From contig JAWKTK010000018.1 in NCBI GenBank assembly GCA_041399205.1, forward strand, positions 62,001 through 126,000: a stretch of 64,000 nucleotides of DNA. The letters are read 5' to 3'. Source of the DNA: JAGQOZ01 sp041399205. Its GTDB lineage: Bacteria; Planctomycetota; Planctomycetia; Pirellulales; Pirellulaceae. How positions within the stretch are numbered: position 1 is the stretch's first letter; the number at the start of each line of letters is the position of its first letter. Below the pieces are notes generated by a model. The model had not been told where the DNA came from and searched no databases. It saw only the letters and a program-made list of their open reading frames with translations. Both the position numbers and the translations under genes were made by a program. Shown here one piece after another: positions 44,288 through 52,380 of the stretch.

Positions 44288-44814
44288 TGAATCGTTCGCA
44301 CCAAGATGATTTAACGATGGCTGCCACAGACTGCCTGGAACATTTGCAGGTGGAAGAGAAAGCCTTGACCGAAATGCTGGAAGCGTTACAGGCTTTGCGG
44401 CAAATTTTGATAAAAGGAACAACAGAAGAGTTAACGGAAGCGTTGGAGGCGCGAGAATCGATCGAGCAAGAACTTCAGCAAATGCGGCAGTTGCGATTTG
44501 ACCTCCAGCAGCGACTGTCGTTGGTTGTGCATGGCGATCAAAATGCCACCATTCATGTTTCCGAACTGGAGACTCGCGTTCCCGTCAACGTGGCAACACC
44601 CTTGGCCGAAACGCGTCAACGCATCCACCATTTGGTCCACGCCGTAGACAAGGTAACTCGAGCCAACGGACACTTAATTCGAGCTCGTCATGAACTGATT
44701 CAACGCACGCTGGATGCGATTTCGGGCGAACCGGAGTCAAGCACCGTGACGTACGGCAGTTCCGGAAAAATGAACCCGCGAACAAACCGTTCCATATTTC
44801 AAACTAAGTGTTAG
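44287..44814 (+). CDS. flgN: FlgN-like flagellar export chaperone
   Basis: 175 residues, mostly helical: LEHLQVEEKALTEMLEALQA at the start and a coiled coil through residue 130. The C-terminus has VTYGSSGKMN, near the 'YGa.G..' tail seen in FlgN homologues. FlgN binds the hook-filament junction proteins FlgK and FlgL, which are encoded directly downstream. Identification rests on size, helical pattern and place, since FlgN sequences are weakly conserved. The gene overlaps flgJ by one base. Confidence 0.8.
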   Translation: MNRSHQDDLTMAATDCLEHLQVEEKALTEMLEALQALRQILIKGTTEELTEALEARESIEQELQQMRQLRFDLQQRLSLVVHGDQNATIHVSELETRVPVNVATPLAETRQRIHHLVHAVDKVTRANGHLIRARHELIQRTLDAISGEPESSTVTYGSSGKMNPRTNRSIFQTKC

Positions 44815-44845
44815 GCGAATACAAGATGACTTTTTCCTGCGGTGC

Positions 44846-45000
44846 GTAATGGACGAGGTGACGAGTCCTGGACAGTTAGACTGCGGTGCGTAATGGACGA
44901 GGTGACGAGTCCTGGACAATTAGACTGCGGTGCGTAATGGACAAGGTGACGAGTCCTGGACAATTGAACTGCTGTGCGTAATGGACGAGGTGACGAGTCC
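44846..45000. repeat. four-copy repeat array between flgN and flgK
   Basis: GTAATGGACGAGGTGACGAG starts at 44846, 44890, 44934 and 44978, a period of 44 bases, with a linker of form CCTGGACAATTAGACTGCGGTGC. The core is the reverse complement of that in the 15.1 kb array, with a longer linker. It lies in the only large gap of the operon (44815-45144) apart from that between flgA and flgH. Confidence 0.9.
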
Positions 45001-45144
45001 TGGACAATTAGACTGCGGTGCGTCGCTCGCGACAACAAACAAATCTCCAACCACCATTCAACCTATTTTAGATTTCCGATTCGTTGTTCGCGCAAACGAT
45101 GAGGAACGTTTTTTTTAAAAGCTGTTAGCCAACCGAGTAGTCCC

Positions 45145-47109
45145 ATGTTGCAGAACATTTCCGCAGGCTTGTCCGCCATTCGAGCAGCCAATGTTGGCTT
45201 GGCGGTTACGTCTAACAACATTGCCAATCAGGCGACGCCGGGGTTCGTGCGCAGCACCGTCGACCTGGCCACTCGCCCGCCCATCAACATGCATGGCTTT
45301 TCCATTGGCACGGGCGTGGAAGTGGCAGGGATTCGCCGAGTGCATGACGAAGCGTTGGACGCGGCCATCACGCAGAACACGTCTGAATCAGGCGCGGTCG
45401 AACAGCAACTGCAATTGATGCAACGCCTGGAAAACGCCTTGGCTTCCGGCGATGCCGACCTGTCGGCTAGTTTGGATCGACTGTTCAATTCGCTCACGGA
45501 ATTGTCCGTCCAGCCAGACGATTTGGTGCGGCGCAGCGAAGCGATTCGAGCGTTCCAGCAAGTAGCCGCCGACTTCAACGACGTCAGCGCCACAGTCGAT
45601 TCGATTCGCGAAGGCGTCAACGAACAAATCCAAGCCGATGTGGACCAGATTAATGCTCTTGCGTCCGAACTGTCTGATGTGACAGCACAAATTCAAGACG
45701 CGAATAATCGTCGCATTCCTGCCAGAGACCTGGAAAATCGTCGAGGCCAGTTGTTGAACGAACTGGCCGGATTCATCGAAGTTCAATTGAACCCCAAAGA
45801 TGACACCATCATGCTGGCCGGCGGTTCCGCCTTGATTGGCGGTCGCAATTTTCAACCGTTGGAAGCGGTCTACCAAGGGGACCGTACGATTGTGGTGCGT
45901 CAAGGTGAAGCGTCGGCGTTGAATATCCAAGGCGGTAGCCTGGGCGGATTGATGGCCATGCAAGACGCCCGACTGGTCGACTTCCAAGCGAACTTGGATA
46001 CCCTGGCGCAACAGTTGATGATTTCGTTCGACACCGTTCACGCGACTGGGTTAGGCATTGACGGCACGGTGACTCAACTGCAGTCACAACGCACTGTCGA
46101 AGATGTCACCTTGCCGCTGGCCGACGTCCTGTCGCTACCCATTACTGCCGGTGAACTGTATCTTTCCGTGACAGACAGCGCGACGAATGAAACGGAAATG
46201 CATGCCATTGCCATCGACCCAGAATTGGATTCGCTGGAGGATTTGGCCACGCGGATTACTACCGACATCTCGGGACTGCAGGCCATCGCCAATCCCGATG
46301 CGGGTTCTCTGACCATCTTGGCAGCCCAAGGACTTTCGTTCAACTTCACCGGCAGCCCTGGCAACCGGCCGGCAGGCGTTGCGGCATTGACCGGTACCAG
46401 CGAACCATCTGTCAGCGGACTTCCGGACGATGGGCGCAACCGCAATCTCTCGCTGCAATTTTCTGATAATGGACAGATCGGAGTGACCGCGGACTTGCGG
46501 CTGGAAGTTCGTGACTCCGGTGGTGCGTTGCTTGAGGTTCATGAGATCGGAGCGGGTTACGAACCGGGTACGCCCATCGAAATTACTGGCGGGTTAAGTG
46601 TCCAACTTTCGCCGGGCACGGTCGTCGCGGGCGAACAGGTGCAAGTCGCCAGTGTTGGCAGTCCCGATTCGTCGGGCATCTTGTCGGCGCTGGGAATCGG
46701 TTCGCTCTTTACCGGACATGACGCGCGAACCATCCAAGTAGCAGAGCACATTGTGGACAATCCGTTTGCCTTTGCGACTAGTTTGACCGGCGAAGTCGGC
46801 GATACGTGGAATTTGCAACGCATGTTGGATCTGCGCGATGCCGATTTATTGGGTCCGGGAACAACGTTGAACGATGCAGTAGGAGATTTGGTTGCCGGCG
46901 TTGGTCACGAAGTCGCTTCCTTGCAAGATACGGCAGAACATTTGGGTATGGTAGGCGATAGCTTGAACTCTCAGCGAGATTCCATTTCCGGCGTGGATGT
47001 CAATGAAGAGCTGGTGAAAATGTTGCAATACCAACGACTGTTTCAAACGGCAGCTCGATTCCTAAGTACCGTGGACGAACTCACAGCCGATTTGCTGAAT
47101 ATCATTTAA
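45145..47109 (+). CDS. flgK: FlgK, hook-filament junction protein 1
   Basis: 654 residues, longer than E. coli FlgK (547). N-terminal helices (MLQNISAGLSAIRAANVGLA with VTSNNIANQATPGFVRSTVD) and the C-terminal helices (GVDVNEELVKMLQYQRLFQT and ARFLSTVDELTADLLNII) form the D0/D1 assembly domains. The middle carries RDLENRRGQLLNELAGFIEV and a beta-rich variable part. It joins hook and filament, exported through the flagellar type III apparatus with FlgN. The array of repeats lies just upstream. Confidence 0.94.
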   Translation: MLQNISAGLSAIRAANVGLAVTSNNIANQATPGFVRSTVDLATRPPINMHGFSIGTGVEVAGIRRVHDEALDAAITQNTSESGAVEQQLQLMQRLENALASGDADLSASLDRLFNSLTELSVQPDDLVRRSEAIRAFQQVAADFNDVSATVDSIREGVNEQIQADVDQINALASELSDVTAQIQDANNRRIPARDLENRRGQLLNELAGFIEVQLNPKDDTIMLAGGSALIGGRNFQPLEAVYQGDRTIVVRQGEASALNIQGGSLGGLMAMQDARLVDFQANLDTLAQQLMISFDTVHATGLGIDGTVTQLQSQRTVEDVTLPLADVLSLPITAGELYLSVTDSATNETEMHAIAIDPELDSLEDLATRITTDISGLQAIANPDAGSLTILAAQGLSFNFTGSPGNRPAGVAALTGTSEPSVSGLPDDGRNRNLSLQFSDNGQIGVTADLRLEVRDSGGALLEVHEIGAGYEPGTPIEITGGLSVQLSPGTVVAGEQVQVASVGSPDSSGILSALGIGSLFTGHDARTIQVAEHIVDNPFAFATSLTGEVGDTWNLQRMLDLRDADLLGPGTTLNDAVGDLVAGVGHEVASLQDTAEHLGMVGDSLNSQRDSISGVDVNEELVKMLQYQRLFQTAARFLSTVDELTADLLNII

Positions 47110-47149
47110 AAGTTTAGTGTTAGATGGAAAGGGTAACGAGTGATCTAAC

Positions 47150-48574
47150 ATGTTAGACCGAGTGCCTTCGTCATATTTTACTTCACTGGCTATGCAACAG
47201 ACGCGTATGCGTGGAGCCAGTTTGGGGCGTTTGCAGGAGCAACTGGCCACCGGCATGCGCGTTAATCGGCCGTCCGACGACCCAGCCACCATGGCTTCGC
47301 TGCTTGCGCATCAAAGTACGGTGTCCAGAATGGAATCGGAAGTGGAAACCATCCAATTCGCCAAGACCTATTTGGAAGGAGGCGTTTCCGGACTGTTGGA
47401 AGTGGAAGATCTCATGGTAGCTGTCAAACGAATTGTCGGTGACAGCAAACAGTCGTCCGAACCGGATGTGTTAGCTCAAGAACTCGGTCACATTATGGAC
47501 CGCTTGGGCGAAGTGGCGAATCGGCAGATTGACGGGCGATATATCTTTGCAGGGATCGCCACCAATCGCCAACCGTTTGAACTAAATGAAGATGGTGTGA
47601 TGGAATACGGCGGCGCGATCACTGGCACGCATACGCGTGTGGCGACTTCCATTAATGTCTACGTGAATACGGGCGGGCAAGAGATCTTTGCCAGTCGCGA
47701 CCGCGCGGAAACTCGGATTTCCGGCACCACGGGCGCGGCGGCGGGGTCCGGAGTAGATACGGCCGAACAGTGGAATACTTTGCAAGTGCGGCATACGGCG
47801 ACTTCGTTTGCAGCCGGTTCGGGCGTACAGTCGGGCAGCAGCGTCGATCAAGATTCCATCATTGGTCCGCCGGGTGCGCATGTTCTGACCATTGTAAACA
47901 ACAACACGGACGGGCAGTCCGGCACTGTTTCTTTGAACGGCGGAGCGGCCATTCCGTTCACTTCGGCCGATACCGACTTGCGGTTGAGCGGTCCGCACGG
48001 CGAACTGTTGCATTTAGACTTTTCCAGTTTGACATCGGGGTTTTCTGGCACCGTGGACATCACGGCAGATGGCACAATGTCGATTGATGGTGGCGTAACG
48101 GAAGTGCCCATCACATTTGAAGACAATCAACAGTTAGTAGGGCCAGACGGTCGCATTACGTTTGTGGATTCTACGCAGATTCGTCGCGAAGGTGATGATA
48201 CGGTGGAATATGTGGGAGTCCCTACGCTGTTTGAAACGTTGGAAATGATGAGAGAGACGTTAGCCAACAAGTCGGACTATTCGGAAACGGAATGGGTGGA
48301 TCGCATCAATCATTTGGCAGACGAAGTCGACCGGCATGCGGACGTAATCTATACACACATAGGCCGACTTTCGTTAGCTTCGGAAAACTTGGATGCGGTT
48401 CAGTTTCGACACGAAGATGTGATGTTGCAGACTAAGGAAGCGATCAGCAACTTGGCTTCGGCCGATATAGCCGAAGTGGTTTTGCAGATGCAGAACGAAC
48501 AGAATAGCCTGAATTACGCCTATGCCTCGACAGCTCGATTGTTTGATACCAGCTTGTTAGATTTCATTCGATAA
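47150..48574 (+). CDS. flgL: FlgL, hook-filament junction protein 3
   Basis: 474 residues. The N-terminus (MLDRVPSSYFTSLAMQQTRM followed by LQEQLATGMRVNRPSDDPAT) has the flagellin-like D0/D1 helix with the RVNRPSDDP motif; the C-terminus (ASADIAEVVLQMQNEQNSLN, YAYASTARLFDTSLLDFIR) matches. The beta-rich middle (residues about 200-360) is enlarged over E. coli FlgL (317). It sits between FlgK and the filament. GGAAAGGG lies about 20 bases upstream. Unbroken frame. Confidence 0.92.
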   Translation: MLDRVPSSYFTSLAMQQTRMRGASLGRLQEQLATGMRVNRPSDDPATMASLLAHQSTVSRMESEVETIQFAKTYLEGGVSGLLEVEDLMVAVKRIVGDSKQSSEPDVLAQELGHIMDRLGEVANRQIDGRYIFAGIATNRQPFELNEDGVMEYGGAITGTHTRVATSINVYVNTGGQEIFASRDRAETRISGTTGAAAGSGVDTAEQWNTLQVRHTATSFAAGSGVQSGSSVDQDSIIGPPGAHVLTIVNNNTDGQSGTVSLNGGAAIPFTSADTDLRLSGPHGELLHLDFSSLTSGFSGTVDITADGTMSIDGGVTEVPITFEDNQQLVGPDGRITFVDSTQIRREGDDTVEYVGVPTLFETLEMMRETLANKSDYSETEWVDRINHLADEVDRHADVIYTHIGRLSLASENLDAVQFRHEDVMLQTKEAISNLASADIAEVVLQMQNEQNSLNYAYASTARLFDTSLLDFIR

Positions 48575-48625
48575 CAGGCACCAACACCTGGCCGAAATGT
48601 CATGGCGGACCAAAGGACGGCTTCG

Positions 48626-48994
48626 ATGTCACATCAGGACAAATCGACCAATATCATTCGCATCGACGCACCTCATGCGTTGGTAAGAATGCTACAAGCA
48701 CTACGTCGCGATGATTACAACATGCAAGACGTTGTCGAACGCATTGGCCAAAATACAGAATTAACCGAAATGATTATGCAAGAAGCGAATTCGCCACAAT
48801 ATCGACTCCATCGTCCGATTACGCGATTGCAACATGCCATCAGTTTTCTGGGTTCGCGACGCGTCAAACGGGCGATTGTCCGGCACCTGCGCAAGGTGTT
48901 GCCGGACCGAGACATTCCGGTGACCTTTGCGGACGACATGGATTGGTCTCAAATCCTTGAGGATCAACCACGGATGAATCGGCGTCCGGCATAA
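48626..48994 (+). CDS. mini-HDOD domain protein in flagellar operon
   Basis: About 122 residues starting at MSHQDKSTNIIRIDAPHALV (AAAGGA upstream); an in-frame ATG at 48602 would add 8. Residues 20-95 match the first half of an HDOD domain: LVRMLQALRRDDYNMQDVVE, then IGQNTELTEMIMQEANSPQY and ITRLQHAISFLGSRRVKRAI. HDOD domains are usually about 200 residues and occur in signalling proteins, including ones linked to motility and cyclic-di-GMP. This short version has no receiver or GGDEF part and would bind without catalysis. Its place between flgL and motA suggests a role in flagellar regulation, which is inference. Confidence 0.6.
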   Translation: MSHQDKSTNIIRIDAPHALVRMLQALRRDDYNMQDVVERIGQNTELTEMIMQEANSPQYRLHRPITRLQHAISFLGSRRVKRAIVRHLRKVLPDRDIPVTFADDMDWSQILEDQPRMNRRPA

Positions 48995-49049
48995 CCGTTT
49001 GGGAATCGATTTGGGCATGCGGAAGACGAGAAGCAATTAGGTTCAAGCA

Positions 49050-49822
49050 ATGGATATCGCAACAATTGTTGGTTTGGTCTTGGGGATTGGCCTGGTTGGT
49101 TCGTCCATTGCCATGGGTGGTGGTGGATTGATGCCATTTGTCGATCCGCCGTCGTTGATGATTACGGTGGGTGGTTCTATTTCGGCCATTCTGATCACCT
49201 TCCCCATGCAGAATTGCTTGGCCATGTTCAAAGTGGTGATGAACTGCTTTATGACCAAAATTCCGGGTACGGGCGAAGTCATCGAACAGTTCAAAGAGTT
49301 CGCCACGGTTGCTCGCCGAGACGGTTTGGTGGCGCTGGAATCCTCTATGGAGAACATCAAGGATCCGTTCATGAAACGAGGGCTCGAATCAGTCGTTGGT
49401 GGTGCCGAACGCGAAGTGTTGGAAGCGCAAATGGAGATGGAGATTAACTACATTGACGAACGCCATAAGTCAGGCAAGAAGATGGTAGACACCATGGCGG
49501 CAGCCGCGCCGGCGTTCGGGATGATCGGGACGCTGATTGGTCTGGTACAGATGCTGCGTACTCTGGACGATCCTTCCAAGATTGGTGGTGGTATGGCCAC
49601 GGCGTTGTTGACCACGCTGTACGGCGCGTCATTGCCAACATGTTTTGTATTCCGCTGGCGGGAAAGCTGGAAGCCAGGAATTCAGAAGAGGTGATGGTTC
49701 GCGAGTTGATTATGGTCGGCATGATTGCGTTGATTGAAGGCCAAACACCTCGAGTTATGGAAGAACGTTTGTCGGCATTTTTGGCGAATTCCGTTCGCGA
49801 AGCCATGGCCAAGAAGCAGTAG
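49050..49822 (+). CDS. motA: MotA, flagellar stator subunit, apparent one-base deletion
   Basis: The first frame (MDIATIVGLVLGIGLVGSSI through AAAPAFGMIGTLIGLVQMLR and ALLTTLYGAS) breaks near 49634 and the second continues as ANMFCIPLAGKLEARNSEEV and EGQTPRVMEERLSAFLANSV. One more G (TTGCCAAC to TTGGCCAAC) restores TTLYGASLANMFCIPLA, the standard MotA/PomA helix-4 sequence, giving about 257 residues. MotA has four membrane helices and a cytoplasmic loop that contacts the rotor; with MotB it carries ions across the membrane. Restored sequence is fully family-like, so a sequence error is the best explanation. Operon partners: two motB-like genes. Confidence 0.9.
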
Positions 49823-49889
49823 AACGCAGTGAAGAGAAGTGCGAAACCTACGTTTGCGCAGATAACACCATCACCATAGGCATGCCATC

Positions 49890-50531
49890 ATGGCCAAGGA
49901 AAAGAAACCACCCGAACCGACCGGCGAAGTGCCGATGTGGTTCTTGACCTACACCGATGTGATCACGCTTTTGATGACGTTTTTCATCTTGCTGCTGACG
50001 TTTTCAACGGATCAACCAGAGGAATTTCAGATCCTACAGGGGACCATGTTTGGCGATCCTAGCGGCTTGGGCGCGATGGTAAAAAAGCCTGGCGACAGTG
50101 AAATCATCCGCGAACGGCCTCGAGATAGCCGCGTATCGGATCGAGGTTCGGAGATTCCGCCCGAACAAGCCGATCCAGGTATGGACATGTTGGACAAGGG
50201 TTTGAAATCGTTTCAGGAAGACGAACAGATTCGAGACCCTTCGGCGACGTATTCCATTGATTTGCCGCTGAACATGTTAATGGATAGTTCGGGCGAATTG
50301 ACCGCCTTTGGCAAGAATCAATTACATCAGCTGGCAGTGCGTTTGAAGAAGGGGACGTGCGATCCGGTTTTCGAAATTTCGACACTGGACGACTTTGAGA
50401 AAGTTCACGACATGGTGCTGCACTTGGTGGACAACGAAGGCATATCGTATTCTCGAATCGGCATTGCGGCGACCGATTCTATTTTGGATCCCACCAAGAT
50501 GCGTTTGTCGCTGCGCCAGCGAACGGAGTAA
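49890..50531 (+). CDS. motB: MotB-like stator protein (first copy)
   Basis: 213 residues. The basic N-tail and single membrane helix read MAKEKKPPEPTGEVPMWFLT and YTDVITLLMTFFILLLTFST; the Asp of TYTD stands where MotB/PomB have the essential ion-binding Asp. The outer part has an OmpA-like pattern (YSIDLPLNMLMDSSGELTAF, then GKNQLHQLAVRLKK), but the peptidoglycan-binding TD-x2-G...R block is not clear (PVFEISTLDDFEKVHDMVLH). It should form the ion channel with MotA. The second motB-like gene starts seven bases after this stop. Confidence 0.85.
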   Translation: MAKEKKPPEPTGEVPMWFLTYTDVITLLMTFFILLLTFSTDQPEEFQILQGTMFGDPSGLGAMVKKPGDSEIIRERPRDSRVSDRGSEIPPEQADPGMDMLDKGLKSFQEDEQIRDPSATYSIDLPLNMLMDSSGELTAFGKNQLHQLAVRLKKGTCDPVFEISTLDDFEKVHDMVLHLVDNEGISYSRIGIAATDSILDPTKMRLSLRQRTE

Positions 50532-50537
50532 CACGCC

Positions 50538-51281
50538 ATGGCCAAGAAAAAGAAGCCGCCTCCCGAAGGACCAAATAATGCTTACTTGTTGTCATTCGGC
50601 GATACGATGACCACGTTGTTGGCATTCTTCATTATTTTGAATTCGCTGGCCGAAGACCAAACGGGCGCTAATCTGTACGCTGGAACCGGTTCGTTCATGG
50701 CGGCCATTTCTACATTTCAATTTTCGGGTAGCGTGGGCCCAACGGGACAGCCCAACGTTTCGCCTCAGGAAGAATCGAAGCCAATTTACGTGGTGCCCGA
50801 TCCCGACGCCGATCCTCAGTCACTGGAAAAAGGTCCCGGCACGGACGAAGAAGACGATGGGCAGCGAATCATTGATCGAGAACGAGAAGAATTTTCGCGG
50901 TACCTGAACGAAATGTCCGCTCGCTTTGATGTCAACGAAGTAGGTCGAACCGAAGGCGAAATTGTGTTTGATCTGTTCGGACCGCTCAACCCACAACCGC
51001 CCTATTTGACCGAACCCTATCTGGACGTGGTCGCTCGAATTTTGCCTCTGCTGCGCAATGACCGTTACGCGGTGGACGTTATTGTCTGGGCCACCACACC
51101 TGCACCAACGGCGTGGAAACGCGCGACGACGCAGGCGTATAACATTCGCCGCGAAATTGATGCTCGAGGTCGTCTGACACCTGATCAACAACGCCGCTTG
51201 GTGAGCGTGGGCAACGTTTGGATTGACAAAGACGCGCGCCGCCCCGTCGTCTCCTTCGTGGCGAAGAAGTTGGGGCAGTAG
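50538..51281 (+). CDS. MotB-like stator protein (second copy)
   Basis: 247 residues, also with a Lys-rich tail (MAKKKKPPPEGPNNAYLLSF) and a membrane helix GDTMTTLLAFFIILNSLAED with Asp at the ion-binding position. Its outer domain is longer and OmpA-like in outline (EIVFDLFGPLNPQPPYLTEP, DVVARILPLLRNDRYAVDVI, TTQAYNIRREIDARGRLTPD), again without the standard TD-x2-G motif. The two MotB-like proteins share only the N-terminal helix pattern, so they are old paralogues. They may form a mixed stator or work under different conditions. Last gene of the flagellar operon; rnpB faces it. Confidence 0.8.
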   Translation: MAKKKKPPPEGPNNAYLLSFGDTMTTLLAFFIILNSLAEDQTGANLYAGTGSFMAAISTFQFSGSVGPTGQPNVSPQEESKPIYVVPDPDADPQSLEKGPGTDEEDDGQRIIDREREEFSRYLNEMSARFDVNEVGRTEGEIVFDLFGPLNPQPPYLTEPYLDVVARILPLLRNDRYAVDVIVWATTPAPTAWKRATTQAYNIRREIDARGRLTPDQQRRLVSVGNVWIDKDARRPVVSFVAKKLGQ

Positions 51282-51389
51282 TCGTTCCCAACGCCATTCC
51301 GAAGCGGCGGTTCGCAAGGCCTGGCCTGCCCATTTGACAAGCAACTTCGCACCGAACGAAGAAATCGGTTTCGCTGTTTGACCAAAAAC

Positions 51390-51777
51390 GGGAAGTGAAC
51401 CGATAAGCCGGGTTCTGTCACTTTGCAGCGGACGATCATTTATCTAGGACGGCAATTGCTTGACGTCTCCAGCAGCCTACCCGAAAGTCAACGGTTCGAG
51501 CCGAACCGTGCGAACCGCAATGCGATCCGCTCCTTTCTGTTTGGCCTTGCTCCGAGTGGGGTTTACCTAGCCAAACGAGTCGCCTCGTCTGCTGGTGAGC
51601 TCTTACCTCACCGTTTCACCCTTACCGAACGATGGAATCCATCGCCAGGCGGTTTGCTTTCTGCTGCACTTGCCCTAGTCTCGCGACCGGTCGGCGTTAC
51701 CGACCACTCTGCTCTATGGAGCCCGGACTTTCCTCTCGTGCCGAAACCGGCACCAGCGATCGTCTGGTTCACTTCCC
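51390..51777 (-). ncRNA. rnpB: RNase P RNA
   Basis: On the minus strand the molecule begins GGGAAGTGAACC and ends GGTTCACTTCCC, a perfect 12-bp P1 helix. Near the 5' end is GAGGAAAGTCCGGGCTCC, and CAGAGTGGTCGGTAAC follows (P4/CR-I region); AGGGTGAAACGGTGAGGTAA is the P10-P12 conserved region; the 3' part has CAGAACCCGGCTTATCGG, the universal complement of tRNA CCA-binding L15. Length about 388 bases, as in bacterial type A. It removes 5' leaders from tRNA precursors. It faces the end of the flagellar operon. Boundaries are set by the P1 helix and may be off by a few bases. Confidence 0.95.
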
Positions 51778-52154
51778 GAAAAATCATGATAGCCACCAAC
51801 GCGTCCGGTTCACAAGGTTGCGAAAGTCGATCGGTCGGCTCACGTCGATCGTATTCTCCTAGCAGTACGTTTTCCCAGGATCGAATCAGCTTTTGAACAG
51901 CTTTTGAAGGTGCCATGCAACTTGTATGCTTATGCAACTTGTATGCTTTTCAGTAAATTTCGCAGCATTCGCCAATTTCGCGGTTGGCCAGACCGGCTGG
52001 TAAACGGCGCAAAAAAGGACTTGGGTCGTTGTAAGACATTTACCGCCCCAGTCTGGCCAAATTTCGCGTCATTCGACACAAAAAGGTTTGCTGCCGTCGC
52101 TTGTGGCGCCGGTTTGGACGTGCAGCTTCGATCCGTAAGTACTTTCATCCATGC
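51778..52154. other. intergenic region upstream of rnpB and the sulfatase gene
   Basis: This gap should hold the rnpB promoter on the minus strand. ATGCAACTTGTATGCTT is present twice in tandem at about 51914 and 51931. No open frame has a ribosome binding site or a family match. Confidence 0.4.
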
Positions 52155-52244
52155 GACTTAAGCGAATTCACCTGGTTCGACAAAGTCGAATCGAGCGGTC
52201 TGACCAGAATTCCGATAGTTCCCCAGAAGCGGCGAGCAAAACCG
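52155..52244 (+). repeat. 90-bp duplicated segment, copy A (upstream of sulfatase gene)
   Basis: From GACTTAAGCGAATT to CGGCGAGCAAAACCG this segment matches 54760-54849 at roughly 85-90 percent. It holds a small hairpin, TTCGAC-AAA-GTCGAA, followed by TCGAGCGGTC and AGAATTCCGATAGTTCCC. It lies 137 bases before the sulfatase start. Role unknown; could be a shared upstream regulatory region or a mobile repeat. Confidence 0.7.
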
Positions 52245-52380
52245 CTATGGTTCGCTCGAAGCCAGCCGTCGATTCGCTATAATCGCTGGCGGTTCGCTCA
52301 AATGCGATCGCGGAATCTCGTTGCCGAGGGCCGAGCTATACCGTACGCGTTCGAATGTGATGCTATGGCACAAGTAGGGC

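Noticed and set aside
41782..45050. Short open frames through the repeat arrays coding for repeated DEVTSPCL-type peptides
   Set aside because: They are mere translations of the DNA repeat, change frame with the period and have no ribosome binding sites.
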